Shown here in pieces: positions 12,001-23,109 of a stretch of 64,000 bases of DNA. A program made the position numbers and the translations under genes. The stretch spans positions 19,282,001 to 19,346,000 of the forward strand of contig NC_088316.1 of assembly GCF_910592395.1 (NCBI RefSeq), in the 5' to 3' direction. The DNA is from Lineus longissimus. Its lineage: Eukaryota; Nemertea; Pilidiophora; Heteronemertea; Lineidae. The notes under the pieces were generated by a model. It was given only the letters and a program-made list of their open reading frames with translations. It was not told the DNA's origin and searched no databases. The number at the start of each line of letters is the position of its first letter. The stretch's first letter is position 1.

Positions 12001-15000
12001 TTTGCCATTTACAGGAATGTCCTTGATTGTTGGAAGGACTGCAGCAATCTTGTCATCTTAGGCCCGACATCTGTTCCCAGACTTCCAATCCTCTCTTTCC
12101 TCATCAAGCATCCAGACTCAGGTCTCTACCTCCATCATAACTTCATCTGCGCTGTCCTCAATGATCTGTTCGGGATACAAGCAAGAGGAGGCTGTGCTTG
12201 TGCTGGACCTTACGCCTTGGTGAGATTCTTTAGAATTGAGATAATTTCCTTGAAATAAGCTACTGAAAGCTATTCATTAGAGTGAGAAGACGATCATTAA
12301 AGAGCCCTTCCATAGGTAAAGGGGCTATTCAAGAAGTATAGTCTCCTGTCACGACAGATAACAACTGAATGTGCTGACATGTATGTACTCATTTTCCAGG
12401 ACCTTCTTGGAATTGATGAAGAATTGGCACAAAAGATAGAGAACCTTCTGTTGGAGGATGGGTAAGGAGGTTGTTTGAGATACTATCCACATGCAGTGAG
12501 AGGCAATCAGTCTTCTCAAGTTCCACCCAGTTTTACAATAAAGGTCCAGGGTTGGATGCCCTCTGTGATGCAGTCCTCCCAGTGTATGGGTTGGCTTACA
12601 TGATAGTATGTGATCTTGGTGGACTCATTGTCTTGAATTATTTGGGTCTACAATATGTTGTTTATTTCTAGGAGACTTGATCGAACACACCTTAGACGAT
12701 ACCGAGAATATTCTGACAGAGAAATCCTCCGACCTGGGTTTGCGCGTCTCAACTTCCCTTTCTTCATGTGTGATGAAGACGTCGACTTCGTAATTGAGGC
12801 TGTGAAAATGGTGGCAGAAGATGGATGGAAACTGCTGCCTCAGGTGAGATATAAACTTCTACAGCCTCCTTTCTTCTGTTGCCATGTTTGAAAACACTCG
12901 GATGTTATAGGAGACTGATGGCTCAGCAGGTTAAACTGCCAGTTTACAACAGAAGAAAGAGACCATGCATGTACATGTCCGTCTGGAGACTGATTCATTT
13001 TGAAATAGCCTTCATCATTGATGACATAAGTTAAAGTGAGCTACATGCAGAGAATGATAGAAAGTTTGTCTACATTGAACATTTTATTCCAGTATCTGTT
13101 CAACCCAGAGACCGGAGAGTGGAGGTATAGAAAGCATCAGGTTTTCAAGGACCGGAAGTGGTTGAGCCACATAAGCTATGGTAGCGGTGAGATGTTGTAC
13201 CAGGAGCCGGTGCCAAATATCAAAGGTCCTCTCCCAGATAACAGAGAAGATTGTCTGGCTAAAGCTCGTGCGATATTCAATAGTGCATCTAAGGTTGGTA
13301 TACATGTGGCTTTTTATTGTCACCCACTTACCAATGAAACAGATCTGTTGTTCCGTAAAAACGTCATTATACATTTACACAATAAACGACAAGACAGAGC
13401 ATCCTCTGTTGTGTCGTTGGTTGTGGTGGAAGTAAAGTCTTTCTGTAGCTTAAGCTGGATTCACTTGAGTGAGTTTGGACCAGGTACATATATACTTGTA
13501 ATTACCGTGGGACTCATTTTACTTCAAGGTGAAGACTGAGTTGTCAGACCAGGCTCTTCTCTTTGGTGATGTGGCGGCTGAAATACGCTGGTTCCTTCTC
13601 CCCAGCGAAGCCCAGCTGTGGATTAGCAAACCACAGCATGCCAAGCAGAGGGCTGCCCACCCACTACCATTCCATCCAGGGAAACCAGTTCAACATATTC
13701 GTCACATTTTCAAATCAAAGAATGGGCAAAGTTGCAATGGATGTGATAGGTTCTCGGTGGTGCTTCCAGGTGGTCAGGCTGAGAAATGTACTGAGGATGA
13801 TAACGTTGATGATACACGAACTGTTCAAGATATTGTTGGTGGTGATGTACATGTAGCAAAGGTGCTTCTAACTGATCGGTCTGAAGAACAAAGTGAGAGT
13901 TCTCCGCGTGTGAATGATTTGGCGGAAACATTCAAGGATGGGCTTCGTGATTATCTGACTGAAGGCTTCATTGGTTGTGCTGATGATGACCATGACCTTG
14001 GCCAGAGGTCTGCTGATGCAGATGTAAAGGGTAACCATGGAGACTCAGGGTTGAGCCAGCCAACAGGTATTAGAACAGCTGCTTCTGACAGGGATGTATT
14101 TGATGTCAGTACTGAAAATTACCGGACTAAGAAATTAACGGTATCTGGTGGTGAAGATTACACAAACAACATTGTTGAATCAGCCAATCTGAACCTTTGC
14201 TCAGAGCAAGCAAATTCAAGCCCAGAATCAGTGAAACAATTTCTTCTATCGATTGTTGAGAAGGTTTCGCTCAGTCAGACAGCATCTGAAAAAAATGTGA
14301 ATCCAGAGAATCTTCCAAGCAAATTCAGCGAATTACACGTGGATTCCAACAGTTCTGCTATCAGTGAAAGTAGTCCATCTGCAGCTTGTCTTGCCTGTGT
14401 ACCGAAAAAGGGACCAGCTGCAGCAGGTCAAGAAGAGACCAAGCCACAGGTGAAGTGGCACCCCCCATCCAAGGTCATCTTCAATCCAACATTAGAGGTG
14501 AGTATAGGATTCGGCACTATGTGTCAACATCTTTAAGCTGGTCAGGAGCCTGTATAAATGGTGTAGTTTACCATTATTAGGCCTGACGTGTCACAACTGA
14601 CTTATCTTCGCCCTACCCTGCTGTGCAATTTCTGTAAATGTCACGATTCACTTGAATTTGTTTATGTTAGTCTAATGTCAGCTGCATCTATCTTTCAGGC
14701 CCTGGAGGAATACAAGATGATCCGAGACGGTGATAAGGTCCTGGTGTGTTTGTCCGGTGGCAAGGATTCTCTATCATTGCTCCATTCACTACGACAGTAC
14801 CAGTTCTATGCAAAGAAAAAGGTAGGACAGAGGAGCACCTCGGAGGTTGTGCCAGTCCCAAGCAGCACAAGCCTATGTTTAAATCTTTCGTTTTTTAATT
14901 TGTCTGAACAGAAAATTTTACTCCACCTCCTACAGAATGACTGTATGAACTTCAATTGGATTGCTTTGATATTAGCAATTCCTGTATACTCTTATTTCAG

Positions 15001-16108
15001 GGTGTGGTTTTCCAGCTTGGTGCTGTGACAGTTGATCCTGGTACTTCCTCCTATGATCCTAGTCCTCTGAAGGGATATCTCAAGGCGCTGAACGTACCGT
15101 ATTTCTACGAGGAACAAGGTGAGAGGAATCGTGGGACCGTCTCCCGTAGCAAAACTATATGGTTGAACTACTCTAAATTGTCTTATTATTTGCTCCTGTT
15201 GTTCATTAGGCAGCTACAGAGCTTGGAGGGTTAAAAAGTGGGTTACCATACAGTCTCACTTCGGATCAAATCTGTAAAGAACTCTACTCTTGGTACCGTT
15301 TACTTCCGTTTCTGACACTATGATAGTTTTTCAGGTATCTTGGAACAGGCCGCTCAACTCCCCTATGCATGTGCATCCATCTGTAGCTTCTGTAGCCGCA
15401 TGAAGAGGGGAAGGATCTATGCTGCGGCGAGACAGGAGGGCTACAATGTGCTTGCCATGGGACAACATCTCGATGATCTGGCAGAGAGCTTTCTGATGAA
15501 CGCCTTCCACAATGGCGGTCTACGCACGATGAAGGCGAACTATGTTGTCAAGTTAGTATATTGAATACAATTCTTGACCAACAGCAATTGGAACAGCAGA
15601 CTTGTGCAGCCAACCTTGTCCTCGCATACTAGTACTAAGGTGTGTTCCATAAAAATATTAGAAACCAGATGAATGTGGTGATGCAACGGAATAAGAAAAG
15701 CTTACCCAGGTTTTGGCATAACGCTGCATCTGTCTTAATATCAAAGCATTGCTTAATGCAATGAGATCAGAAATCATTACATGTACCTGTTGGTTATTGA
15801 ATTGTTGGTGTTGTTTCAGGGAGGGCGATTTGAGAGTCATTCGTCCATTGGTGTACGTAAGAGAAAAGGATCTACGGCAGTTTGCTGAAGAGAAGAAGTT
15901 GCCAGTCATAGCAGAGAACTGTCCTGCCTGCTTTGAAGCACCCAAGGAGCGACACCGCATGAAACAGTTACTGGCTGCTCAGGAACTTCTCTTCCCAAAG
16001 ATTTTCTCAAGTTTGATGTCTGCAATGAAACCATTGATGGCACTTGGTAGGACGGGAGCATCTGTCAATGAGAAGGGGGAGTCAAATGTAGATGATGAGG
16101 ACTTATGA
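9045..16108 (+). CDS. Cysteine desulfurase-like / TtcA-like PP-loop thiolase fusion protein
   Basis: Seventeen exons sum to 3474 nt, 1157 aa: 9045-9273, 9515-9662, 9912-10029, 10279-10410, 10582-10763, 11032-11108, 11353-11426, 11626-11783, 12015-12219, 12400-12461, 12672-12843, 13093-13293, 13529-14497, 14699-14821, 15001-15118, 15335-15551, 15820-16108. The N-terminal half (about 40-560) is a fold-type I PLP enzyme of aminotransferase class V. It has YEHHSN (His174/175), WDYATAG (Asp252), SPHK with the expected PLP Lys287, and RGGCACAG with candidate persulfide cysteines 433 and 435. An unconserved Ser/Glu-rich linker follows, mostly coded by one 969-nt exon (587-909). The C-terminal domain (910-1157) is TtcA-like: PP-loop SGGKDS (928-933), CSFC (1006-1009), GQHLDD, and CPAC (1096-1099). 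Bacterial TtcA binds an Fe-S cluster through equivalent cysteines and makes 2-thiocytidine in tRNA. I infer that the first half supplies sulfur to the second. The RNA target is unknown. Confidence 0.9.
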
Positions 16109-16263
16109 TAGCGTGGTCCTTGATGGAACCAGATCATTGTGGTCTGAATCCACTTAAAACCATTTAGCTGGTTTATCTCATAACTGTTGCATTTCAAGGC
16201 CTGCATTGACATGAGTGTACACTCTACTGCCCGTGTCCTGTTCTGTCTCACTCTCCGACCATC

Positions 16264-16269
16264 AATAAA
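16264..16269 (+). terminator. Poly(A) signal of the desulfurase-TtcA fusion gene
   Basis: A canonical AATAAA lies about 155 bp after the stop codon. Confidence 0.7.
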
Positions 16270-16394
16270 TAATGTATTTCCAAGTCAAATCTTTGCTTGT
16301 ATTGTTTTGTGCTTGTTACTCAAATTTGTAGCATACAGTATCAAAATATACTGGAGGAAGACCATACACATGAGGCAGTATCGAAAGACAAGTC

Positions 16395-16700
16395 TAAAAT
16401 TCGCGGCCCGCCAATGCGCTGCAATAACAATCAGGACAACTCGACGTTCCCTCAAGGGGATAGTATACCCCGTTACACCGAAGTACAGACGGCCCGCCAA
16501 TGTTACACCGGCACTAGGCGAACTGTCAATTCACTCACAATCAGGACAACTATACCTTGCTCCAAAATGCGGAATGCGGTCGAGGATGGTCGCGGACCTG
16601 TCTTCGGGCATTTCCACGGCTAATTTGGAAGGCGTTGAGTCGAGGATGTGCAGTATTGTCTTCGGGCCTTCCCTCGGCTAATGCGGAGGGCGTCGGGATG
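16395..16700. repeat. Degenerate copies of a dispersed repeat family and a 57-bp duplication
   Basis: The segment GCCCGCCAATG...CAATCAGGACAACT...GGGGATAGTAT...CCGTTACACCG resembles a unit of the 83-bp tandem array near 21.3 kb. A second, more diverged copy follows. Then a segment with TCGAGGATG...GTCTTCGGGC...CGGCTAAT...GGCGT occurs twice in direct orientation at about 16574-16686. This looks like repeat debris between genes, with no coding content. Confidence 0.5.
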
Positions 16701-16946
16701 AATTTATAAGAAGAGAAAAAAACAAGAAGTATGGCGGAGGAAAATTTTGTTTTCACAATTTTCGACCACTAATTTGTGTTTAATGGCCATCTGAGCACAT
16801 TATACAAATAAATTGAGCTTGCAGACAGAAGGACCGTTGTCCTTAATTCCAATTAATTGTTAGTTTTAACCCTTGATTTTACAGTTTGGGATAGTTTGGA
16901 GCGAGTTCTCCGATTTCGCTCACCGGTGTCAATCAATGACAATGTT

Positions 16947-16956
16947 GCGCATGCGC
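16947..16956. promoter_or_regulatory. NRF1-type palindrome upstream of USP38
   Basis: A perfect GCGCATGCGC palindrome, the NRF1 consensus, lies about 107 bp upstream of the USP38 start codon. This is where NRF1 sites are common in housekeeping promoters. Function is inferred. Confidence 0.45.
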
Positions 16957-17063
16957 TATACTAGCTTGTGGGCTTGTCAAAATTGCCGGTCATGTCACAT
17001 CTGTGTCTTATCGATGTTTTATTACTCATTTTTCAGATAGTGTGTGTCTGGCAAGAGTGAACC

Positions 17064-20000
17064 ATGGATAGGATCCTTTCTGGCATCCTGGCCTCGGACA
17101 AGGCAGAGCCTGTCAAGAAGGCCTTGTTCCAGAAAATATCAAATGCTGCATCAATGCCGCAAACGGTAGAAGTAGTCGTCAAAGTTCTTGAAATCAGTGC
17201 CAGTATGACATTGGATGGTAACTCAACCCTGGAAACAGAAAATGGCATCAACATATTCAAACTCTGGGCAAAATATAACCTTAACACATTTGAAATGTTT
17301 TTCACAGCATCTTATGTCCATCATTTGTTGAATGAAGAAATGGTGAACAAGTGTGCTGCCGTTAAGTTACTAAGAGAAAGTATGACTCTCATGCAGAACA
17401 ATGAAAAAATAGAGCAACTCCAGTGTATAATCGCAGCTAAGTCGATCAACTTCCTACGTTCTTACCCAGATTTAGCAACGTTGTATGAATTTACCAAGTT
17501 TCTCGTCACATTTCCAAACTGTGTTCCAAGGGGAGACCTCCGAGCTACATTTTGTTCTGCTTATATCAAAGCTCTTCATAAACTCGCAATGCCACTAAAG
17601 TTTGATGAAATACCTGCATACATGACCAATGTTGAGAGTCTGGCAAAGTTTCTAAAGTCTGTGTGGGAATCGTCTACCCAGGATGCTCTCTTCACGTCTC
17701 TTCAGACGATCCTCGGATTGATAGCTACACCAGGTGACGAGAACCAAGATGGAGAAGTCCCAATGTCGCTTGTCGCGGTCGTCCAACTGCTACCAACGTC
17801 AATGATCAGTGATGCAACTAAAGCAGTCTTGAATGATCGGTCACTGACAGATGAGAACATGAAGATAGCTATGATGTGTATGATGCAGTGGATGAGCTGG
17901 GTTACTGCCTCGCACATCAACCAGTGGGTCTTGGCATTTCTGAAAGGACTGGCTACTCTACAGCGGTATTCAGTACTCGTGGAGATCACATTGTCTACAG
18001 TAGAACTGGTAAGTTATGGTTAAAGTTTGACCTCACAAAGTTGTTGTCCATGTAGCTTGTGACTTGTTGTACATTGTGGTGTCTTTCTACATGACTGGAT
18101 CATCTTTTCTTGTTGCTTTATTGGCCAATAAAGTGTTTCTTCTTCTGGTTGATTTCAGGTTTATGAGAAGTTGTCGTTTCCCGTCGTACGAGATGGCGCT
18201 ATGTCAGTCCTCTCCTACATGTTGATGAGCTATCAGCACTGTCCTGAAGCTTTCCACAAGGTAAAGATCCCTCACAAGTCTTACTAATCCATGTAAGATT
18301 GGGAGACAGTTTGTTAATCAATAACAATCAGTCAGCCGTTACGCCATTCAAATAATGACATTCTAAATTATACATGTATAGGGTCGATTCAAACAGCTTT
18401 TTAAACATGGCCTGTGTTATGTTGAGAAAATAAAAATATTGACTTCAATTGAGTTTCATCTTCTTCAGATTGCTAGCCTGATTCCGAACACGATTCAAAA
18501 TCTACAACAGGAGAACACGCCATCCAGTCGGAAATGTATGGAAAATCTGGCTGAACTTGCTCACTGTCAGATGTACCTTCACTCGGGCTTCCCTGACCTC
18601 TATGACCCAATCTTGGAGGATATAAAGGTAGAGTATCTGAGTAGAAACACATCCCTATTTATGAACAGCTCAGTAGTCTGTCACCTGTCAATCAACTACG
18701 CTAATGTCGGAAGTATTCAGTCCCATGTGATTTTGACTCAAATCTTATTATCTTCTGACCAGAGTCACCAGGCCTGTTGCTTCGTCTTAGAAAGAGTGAT
18801 ACACACAAACCATTTATGTTCTTGAGGCCCTTGTTATTGATTGGTGAGTTTAGTTTGATCCCCATTTTGGAACAAGGATTTTATGAATCATAAACAATCT
18901 CACATATCTTAATCTCTTCTAGGAATATGATGCCCCAGCCCCAGAGGTCATCCAAAGACACCTTGCTGAGAGTAAATGGACAGCTCAGTGCATTGATGTG
19001 ATCACTAGTCCCTCCTCGGCTAGTGTGGTGAAGAAGTCTGAGACTGGAAAGATTGGTTTGGTGAACCTGGGAAATACATGCTACATGAACAGCGTTCTTC
19101 AAGCCTTGTACATGTGTGATGAGTAGGTATCCTTTGGTGTTCTTCACAAGCAGTTTCATCTGAAAGCGATGACATGTCTTTTCCCCCTGCCTTGTCCGGC
19201 ACTTTGGTTGACAATGTTTGTCTTGTCCACTCTGACACTCATGTAAAACTGACCATGTTCATCTCAATCAGTTTCAGAAGAGCAGTGCTGTCCAGTCCCA
19301 TCCATCCGCAGAACAGAGTCTTACTCAAGTTACAGCATTCCTTTGCTCATCTTAAACTCTCTCAGAGGGCTGCCTACTCTCCTACAGCATTCCTGAATGC
19401 TTCTAGACCTCCGTGGTTCACTCAAGGCCACCAACAGGACTGCTCGGAATATCTGCGACATCTGCTTGTGCTTCTTCATGAACAGGAACAAGCCGCCAGA
19501 AAGGAGACCAGTCATAAAGAGGAGAAAATGGAGACAGAACAATCAGAAACAAACAAGACTCTGATTGATAAAATCTTCACGGGAAAGTTAGAGACAACGC
19601 ATTGCTGTCTGAAATGTGGCAAACATTCATCCCGGACTGAAAGTTTCATTGATTTGTCGTTGCCCTTCCCTGATACCAAGTGTGATGAAGGTCTAACCAA
19701 CGGTGCCGCAAAGGGAGAGAAATTAGCTGGTGGCGACTCCTCTAGTTCTGTGCATGAAGCAGCGGTGACATCGTCCAGTCCTGCAAATACTGACGTGAAG
19801 GATTTGAAAGACAAAGGAGTGTGTCTATCCAAAATGGTTGATTTCTTTCTGGCGCCGGAGACGTTGCATGGGGATAACTGTTATCACTGTGATCACTGTG
19901 AGAGTCTGCAAGATGCTGAGAGGACTATTCAAATCACAGCAGCTCCTCATTACCTCGTTTTGAGCTTGCTTCGATTTTCTTATGACGTAAAAAGTCAGTC

Positions 20001-20884
20001 GCGATCAAAACTCCTAAAAGACGTCAAGTATCCCAAGGTGCTGTACTTACCTGTGATGACAGAGTACCCACAATGCAATGGCCAGTCCGCTACAAAAGCA
20101 CCAAAAACTGTTGTTAATCATGAAATGTACTGTTTAAATGCTGTGATAATCCATGCAGGACTTTCCTCTGATTGTGGACATTACTACAGCTATGCGCGTC
20201 ACCAGTATCAGGGAGAGATGAACAGTTCTGAAATGGATATTGGTGAAACAAACAACGACGAACTGAATGCCTCATCTACTGAAAAATGGTTCCTTTTCAA
20301 TGACAATCGTGTTTCTTTCTCCAGCTATGAGTCTTTCAGCAGTGTGACCAAGCGATTCTCCCGGGACACTGCCTATGTTCTGTTCTATAAGAAAATGACT
20401 AAGCCAGGCGATCATGCAGAGAATGGCCAGCTGAATGAGTGGACAGAGGCACCTATCAGGAGGGATTTGAAGGAAGCGGTGGAGCGGGACAATAGAGCCT
20501 TCTTTGAGGTAGGTTACCTTCATCGTGCTTGCCTTTTCATTCTGAATTTTGTCCCTGCCAAAGTGTTGCACTTGGAGAAGCATTGTTACCTCTACATTGC
20601 TGACATATATGTATGTAATGTTGTCTTTGTACTGGTCACAATCACCTCCATATCATGAATGGAGCAATTCGACAATCTCTTGATAAAGTCTATTCTACCT
20701 TCTTCTCCAGGAACAAGAACGAACCGCTAGGTTGAAGTCTCGTCAGAAGCGCTCATCCAATTTTGGTGCCTCACCTCCTTTCTTTCGTTACCCGGATGAC
20801 GATAAGGGTGGACCGCCAGGAAGTTGTGGAGGAGGAGGAGGATTTGGAGGTCTCAACAATGATGGGCCGCGATTTGTCTTCTAG
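17064..20884 (+). CDS. USP38: Ubiquitin-specific protease 38 (USP35/38 family)
   Basis: A cysteine protease that removes ubiquitin from substrates. Six exons (17064-18008, 18159-18260, 18469-18627, 18923-19122, 19272-20508, 20711-20884) sum to 2817 nt, 938 aa, against about 1042 aa in human USP38. The start MDRILSGILAS matches the human MDKILEGL start. Residues 1-400 form the family's helical N-terminal region. The USP core begins near 445 with the Cys box GLVNLGNTCYMN (catalytic Cys455). It continues through the QQDCSEYL box, a zinc-ribbon pair (CLKC near 581, CYHC near 672), and the His box CGHYYSYAR (His772), to WFLFNDNRV. The tail matches the human C-terminus, ending in a glycine run (GSCGGGGGFGG) and FVF. 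The shorter length comes mainly from a reduced insert between the zinc halves. USP35 is the alternative paralog name; an invertebrate single copy would be co-orthologous to both. Confidence 0.94.
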
Positions 20885-21174
20885 AATCTTGACCTCAACG
20901 ACTTGTGCAAGGTTTGCATATCTGACAGTGGGGCAAAAGAATTGGCTGGAGTATCGTGTGAAGCCAGGAAATAGGATAATGGACATTCGTTATGCATGGA
21001 CAATTGCTTGCATCTGAGGAGATAGTATTTATTGTAGTTCAAATAGATTAACAGTTTCATCTGTGATTTCAAGATTTTGTAAATTTTTTGTTTGCAACGA
21101 ATCGAGTCATTTCCTTGTCTTGGTTTACCCCAAGGATGTCCATGTGCTTTGTAACAGTCTATGATGATAATGTA

Positions 21175-21180
21175 AATAAA
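21175..21180 (+). terminator. Poly(A) signal of USP38
   Basis: AATAAA lies about 290 bp after the USP38 stop codon. Confidence 0.65.
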
Positions 21181-21312
21181 TTCCTTTTTGAAATGCAAGA
21201 ATTGGTTTTCTTCTTTATGCTGTCAGGGGACCATGGATATAAATATGGTCCCCATTTGAAGGTAGGCTCAACAATAACACTCCTGGGAATATTAGTCTCC
21301 ATTATGCCACAA

Positions 21313-21945
21313 CCGGCCAATGCAGTCACAATCGGGACAACTAGACGTTTGCTCCAGGGAATAGTATTCCTGTTACACCTGTATAGACGACCAACCAATG
21401 CAGTCACAATCAGGACAATTAACTAGAGGTTTGTTCCAGGGGATAGTATTCCTGTTACACCTGTATAGACGACCAACCAATGCAGTCACAATCAGGACAA
21501 TTAACTAGAGGTTTGTTCCAGGGGATAGTATTCCCCGTTACACTGGTACAGACGACCTGACACTGCAGTCACCAATCAGGACCGGACAGCCAGACGTTTG
21601 CTCCAGGGAATAGTATTACCGTTACACCTTACAGACGACCAACCAATGCAGTCACAATCAGGACAATTAACTAGAGGTTTGTTCCAGGGGATAGTATTCC
21701 CCGTTACACTGGTACAGACGACCTGACAATGCAGTCACCAATCAGGACCGGACAGCCAGACGTTTGCTCCAGGGAATAGTATTACCGTTACACCTTACAG
21801 ACGACCAACCAATGCAGTCACAATCAGGACAATTAACTAGACGTTTGCTCCGGGGATAGTATCCTCGTTACATTGGTACGTAGGGGATGGAAATCCCTGT
21901 TACACAGGTATAGACTCCCAGCTGCCAATGCAGTCACAATCAGTG
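21313..21945. repeat. 83-bp tandem repeat array (about 7 units)
   Basis: Direct tandem units start at 21313, 21391, 21473, 21556, 21639, 21722 and 21805, with lengths 78, 82, 83, 83, 83, 83 and a longer, disrupted last copy. Each has the order CAATGCAGTCACAATCAGGA, GTTTGTTCCAGG or GTTTGCTCCAGG, GATAGTATT, and CCGTTACAC, ending ACAGACGA or ATAGACGA. Units 3 and 5 are nearly identical to each other, and so are units 4 and 6. A dimer of about 166 bp has therefore been duplicated most recently. There is no coding potential. Confidence 0.9.
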
Positions 21946-22440
21946 CGAGAAGCGATAGGTGCGGGGTTCGCGAAGACCATGCCAGGAGAGCTCGAGGCCC
22001 GGTGGTTCTGCAGCCCCGCCGCCGTGGCGCCGGCGTGGCCGCGTCTTCGAGAATATGCAGAGAGGGCGGGCTGAGGTGGGTCAGCGCAGGAGACCAGTCA
22101 CTCACATGACTGAGAGCTCCGAGGCGGTGAATTGTGACACTGCTTAGTGCTGCCCGGCCGCCGACGAGTCGGTTCAGATGCGAGAAGCGAATGGTGCAGA
22201 ATGGCACAGAGGGCGGGTGGGTCGACGAGGGCCGTCCAAAGGACGCTAAATCGTCCGCAGATTCAGTGAGAAATAAACTGTCTTCTCCCAAAGCATCCAA
22301 TGGACGCCCTTTCGTCCATTGGCCTGACTTCACCCTGCCATTGGCATTCTTCTTCATTACCTCGGCGAGGGCCGTGACGCTAAATCGTCCGCAGATTCAG
22401 TGAGAAATGAACTGTTTTCGCCCAATGGTGTCTCACATCG
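21946..22440. other. GC-rich intergenic block with a 40-bp direct repeat
   Basis: This stretch is markedly richer in GC and CpG than its surroundings. A 40-bp segment (GACGCTAAATCGTCCGCAGA and the next 20 bases) at 22242-22281 recurs at 22376-22415 with one mismatch. A 174-codon reverse-strand open frame here has a composition typical of GC-rich non-coding DNA, and I do not call it a gene. Confidence 0.5.
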
Positions 22441-22555
22441 GAGGAAGGGTGCATGGTGTCTCACATCGGAGGTTTGGGATCACATTGTGTACCTCCAATG
22501 TGAGACACCACGAGATCCAAAACCTCTGATCTCAGACACCAAGCACCCTACCTCC
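22440..22555. repeat. Long foldback: nested inverted repeats
   Basis: The arm 22440-22481 (GGAGGAAGGGTGCATGGTGT onward) is the imperfect reverse complement of 22514-22555. Nested inside, GGTGTCTCACATCGGAGG at 22455-22472 pairs with 22492-22509 with one mismatch across a 19-base loop. The same 18-mer also occurs directly upstream at 22427-22444. It could be a foldback element or a structured transcript. Confidence 0.75.
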
Positions 22556-22737
22556 GATTTGGGGCGATCGTGTATTGGGGGAACAACCAATCTTGATGAC
22601 AGATTGGTGTCAGCTCTGTGTGTTGGAGGATTGAGAAGCCATCTTGAAAGCAGGTATAGTGCTTGCCAATGACAGGTGGAATGTTAAGAGAGACTAAACC
22701 GTTGAGCATTCTTTACTTATGCTACAGTTAGATGTCC

Positions 22738-22743
22738 TTTATT
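22738..22743 (-). terminator. Poly(A) signal of the beta guanylate cyclase gene
   Basis: The reverse strand reads AATAAA about 370 bp past the beta-subunit stop codon. Confidence 0.5.
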
Positions 22744-23109
22744 CACAACAACAGTTTGTTCAATCCGGATCTCGGGATTCAGATTTGAAGAAGCTTGTAG
22801 AAGCTGTACCAAGTACGGTACATTGTAATTTCCATCGAAACCAATGCATACAGGACACTTGATGTAAAGATCGACATAGAGTTGAGGGGATTGAGTTGAA
22901 TGGGTGGTGAGGAAACGAAAAGGGTCGCATTCAACGACGAAGTGAACTTGTGTGTTGGTCAACCTTTCGTCTTCAACTGCTTGTTAACTCTAGCTACTCA
23001 GTAATTGAGGTTCGTGCTACCATGAATATGTGAGGCGAGCTTGGTGCTACTAAATAGGTTACCAGCACCTCACTTTCTATTTGTCGATGTCACTGGTTAG
23101 ACCGTCCAT

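Noticed and set aside
21833-22357. A 174-codon minus-strand open frame
   Set aside because: It runs through the tandem array and GC-rich block. High GC lowers stop frequency and no domain is seen.
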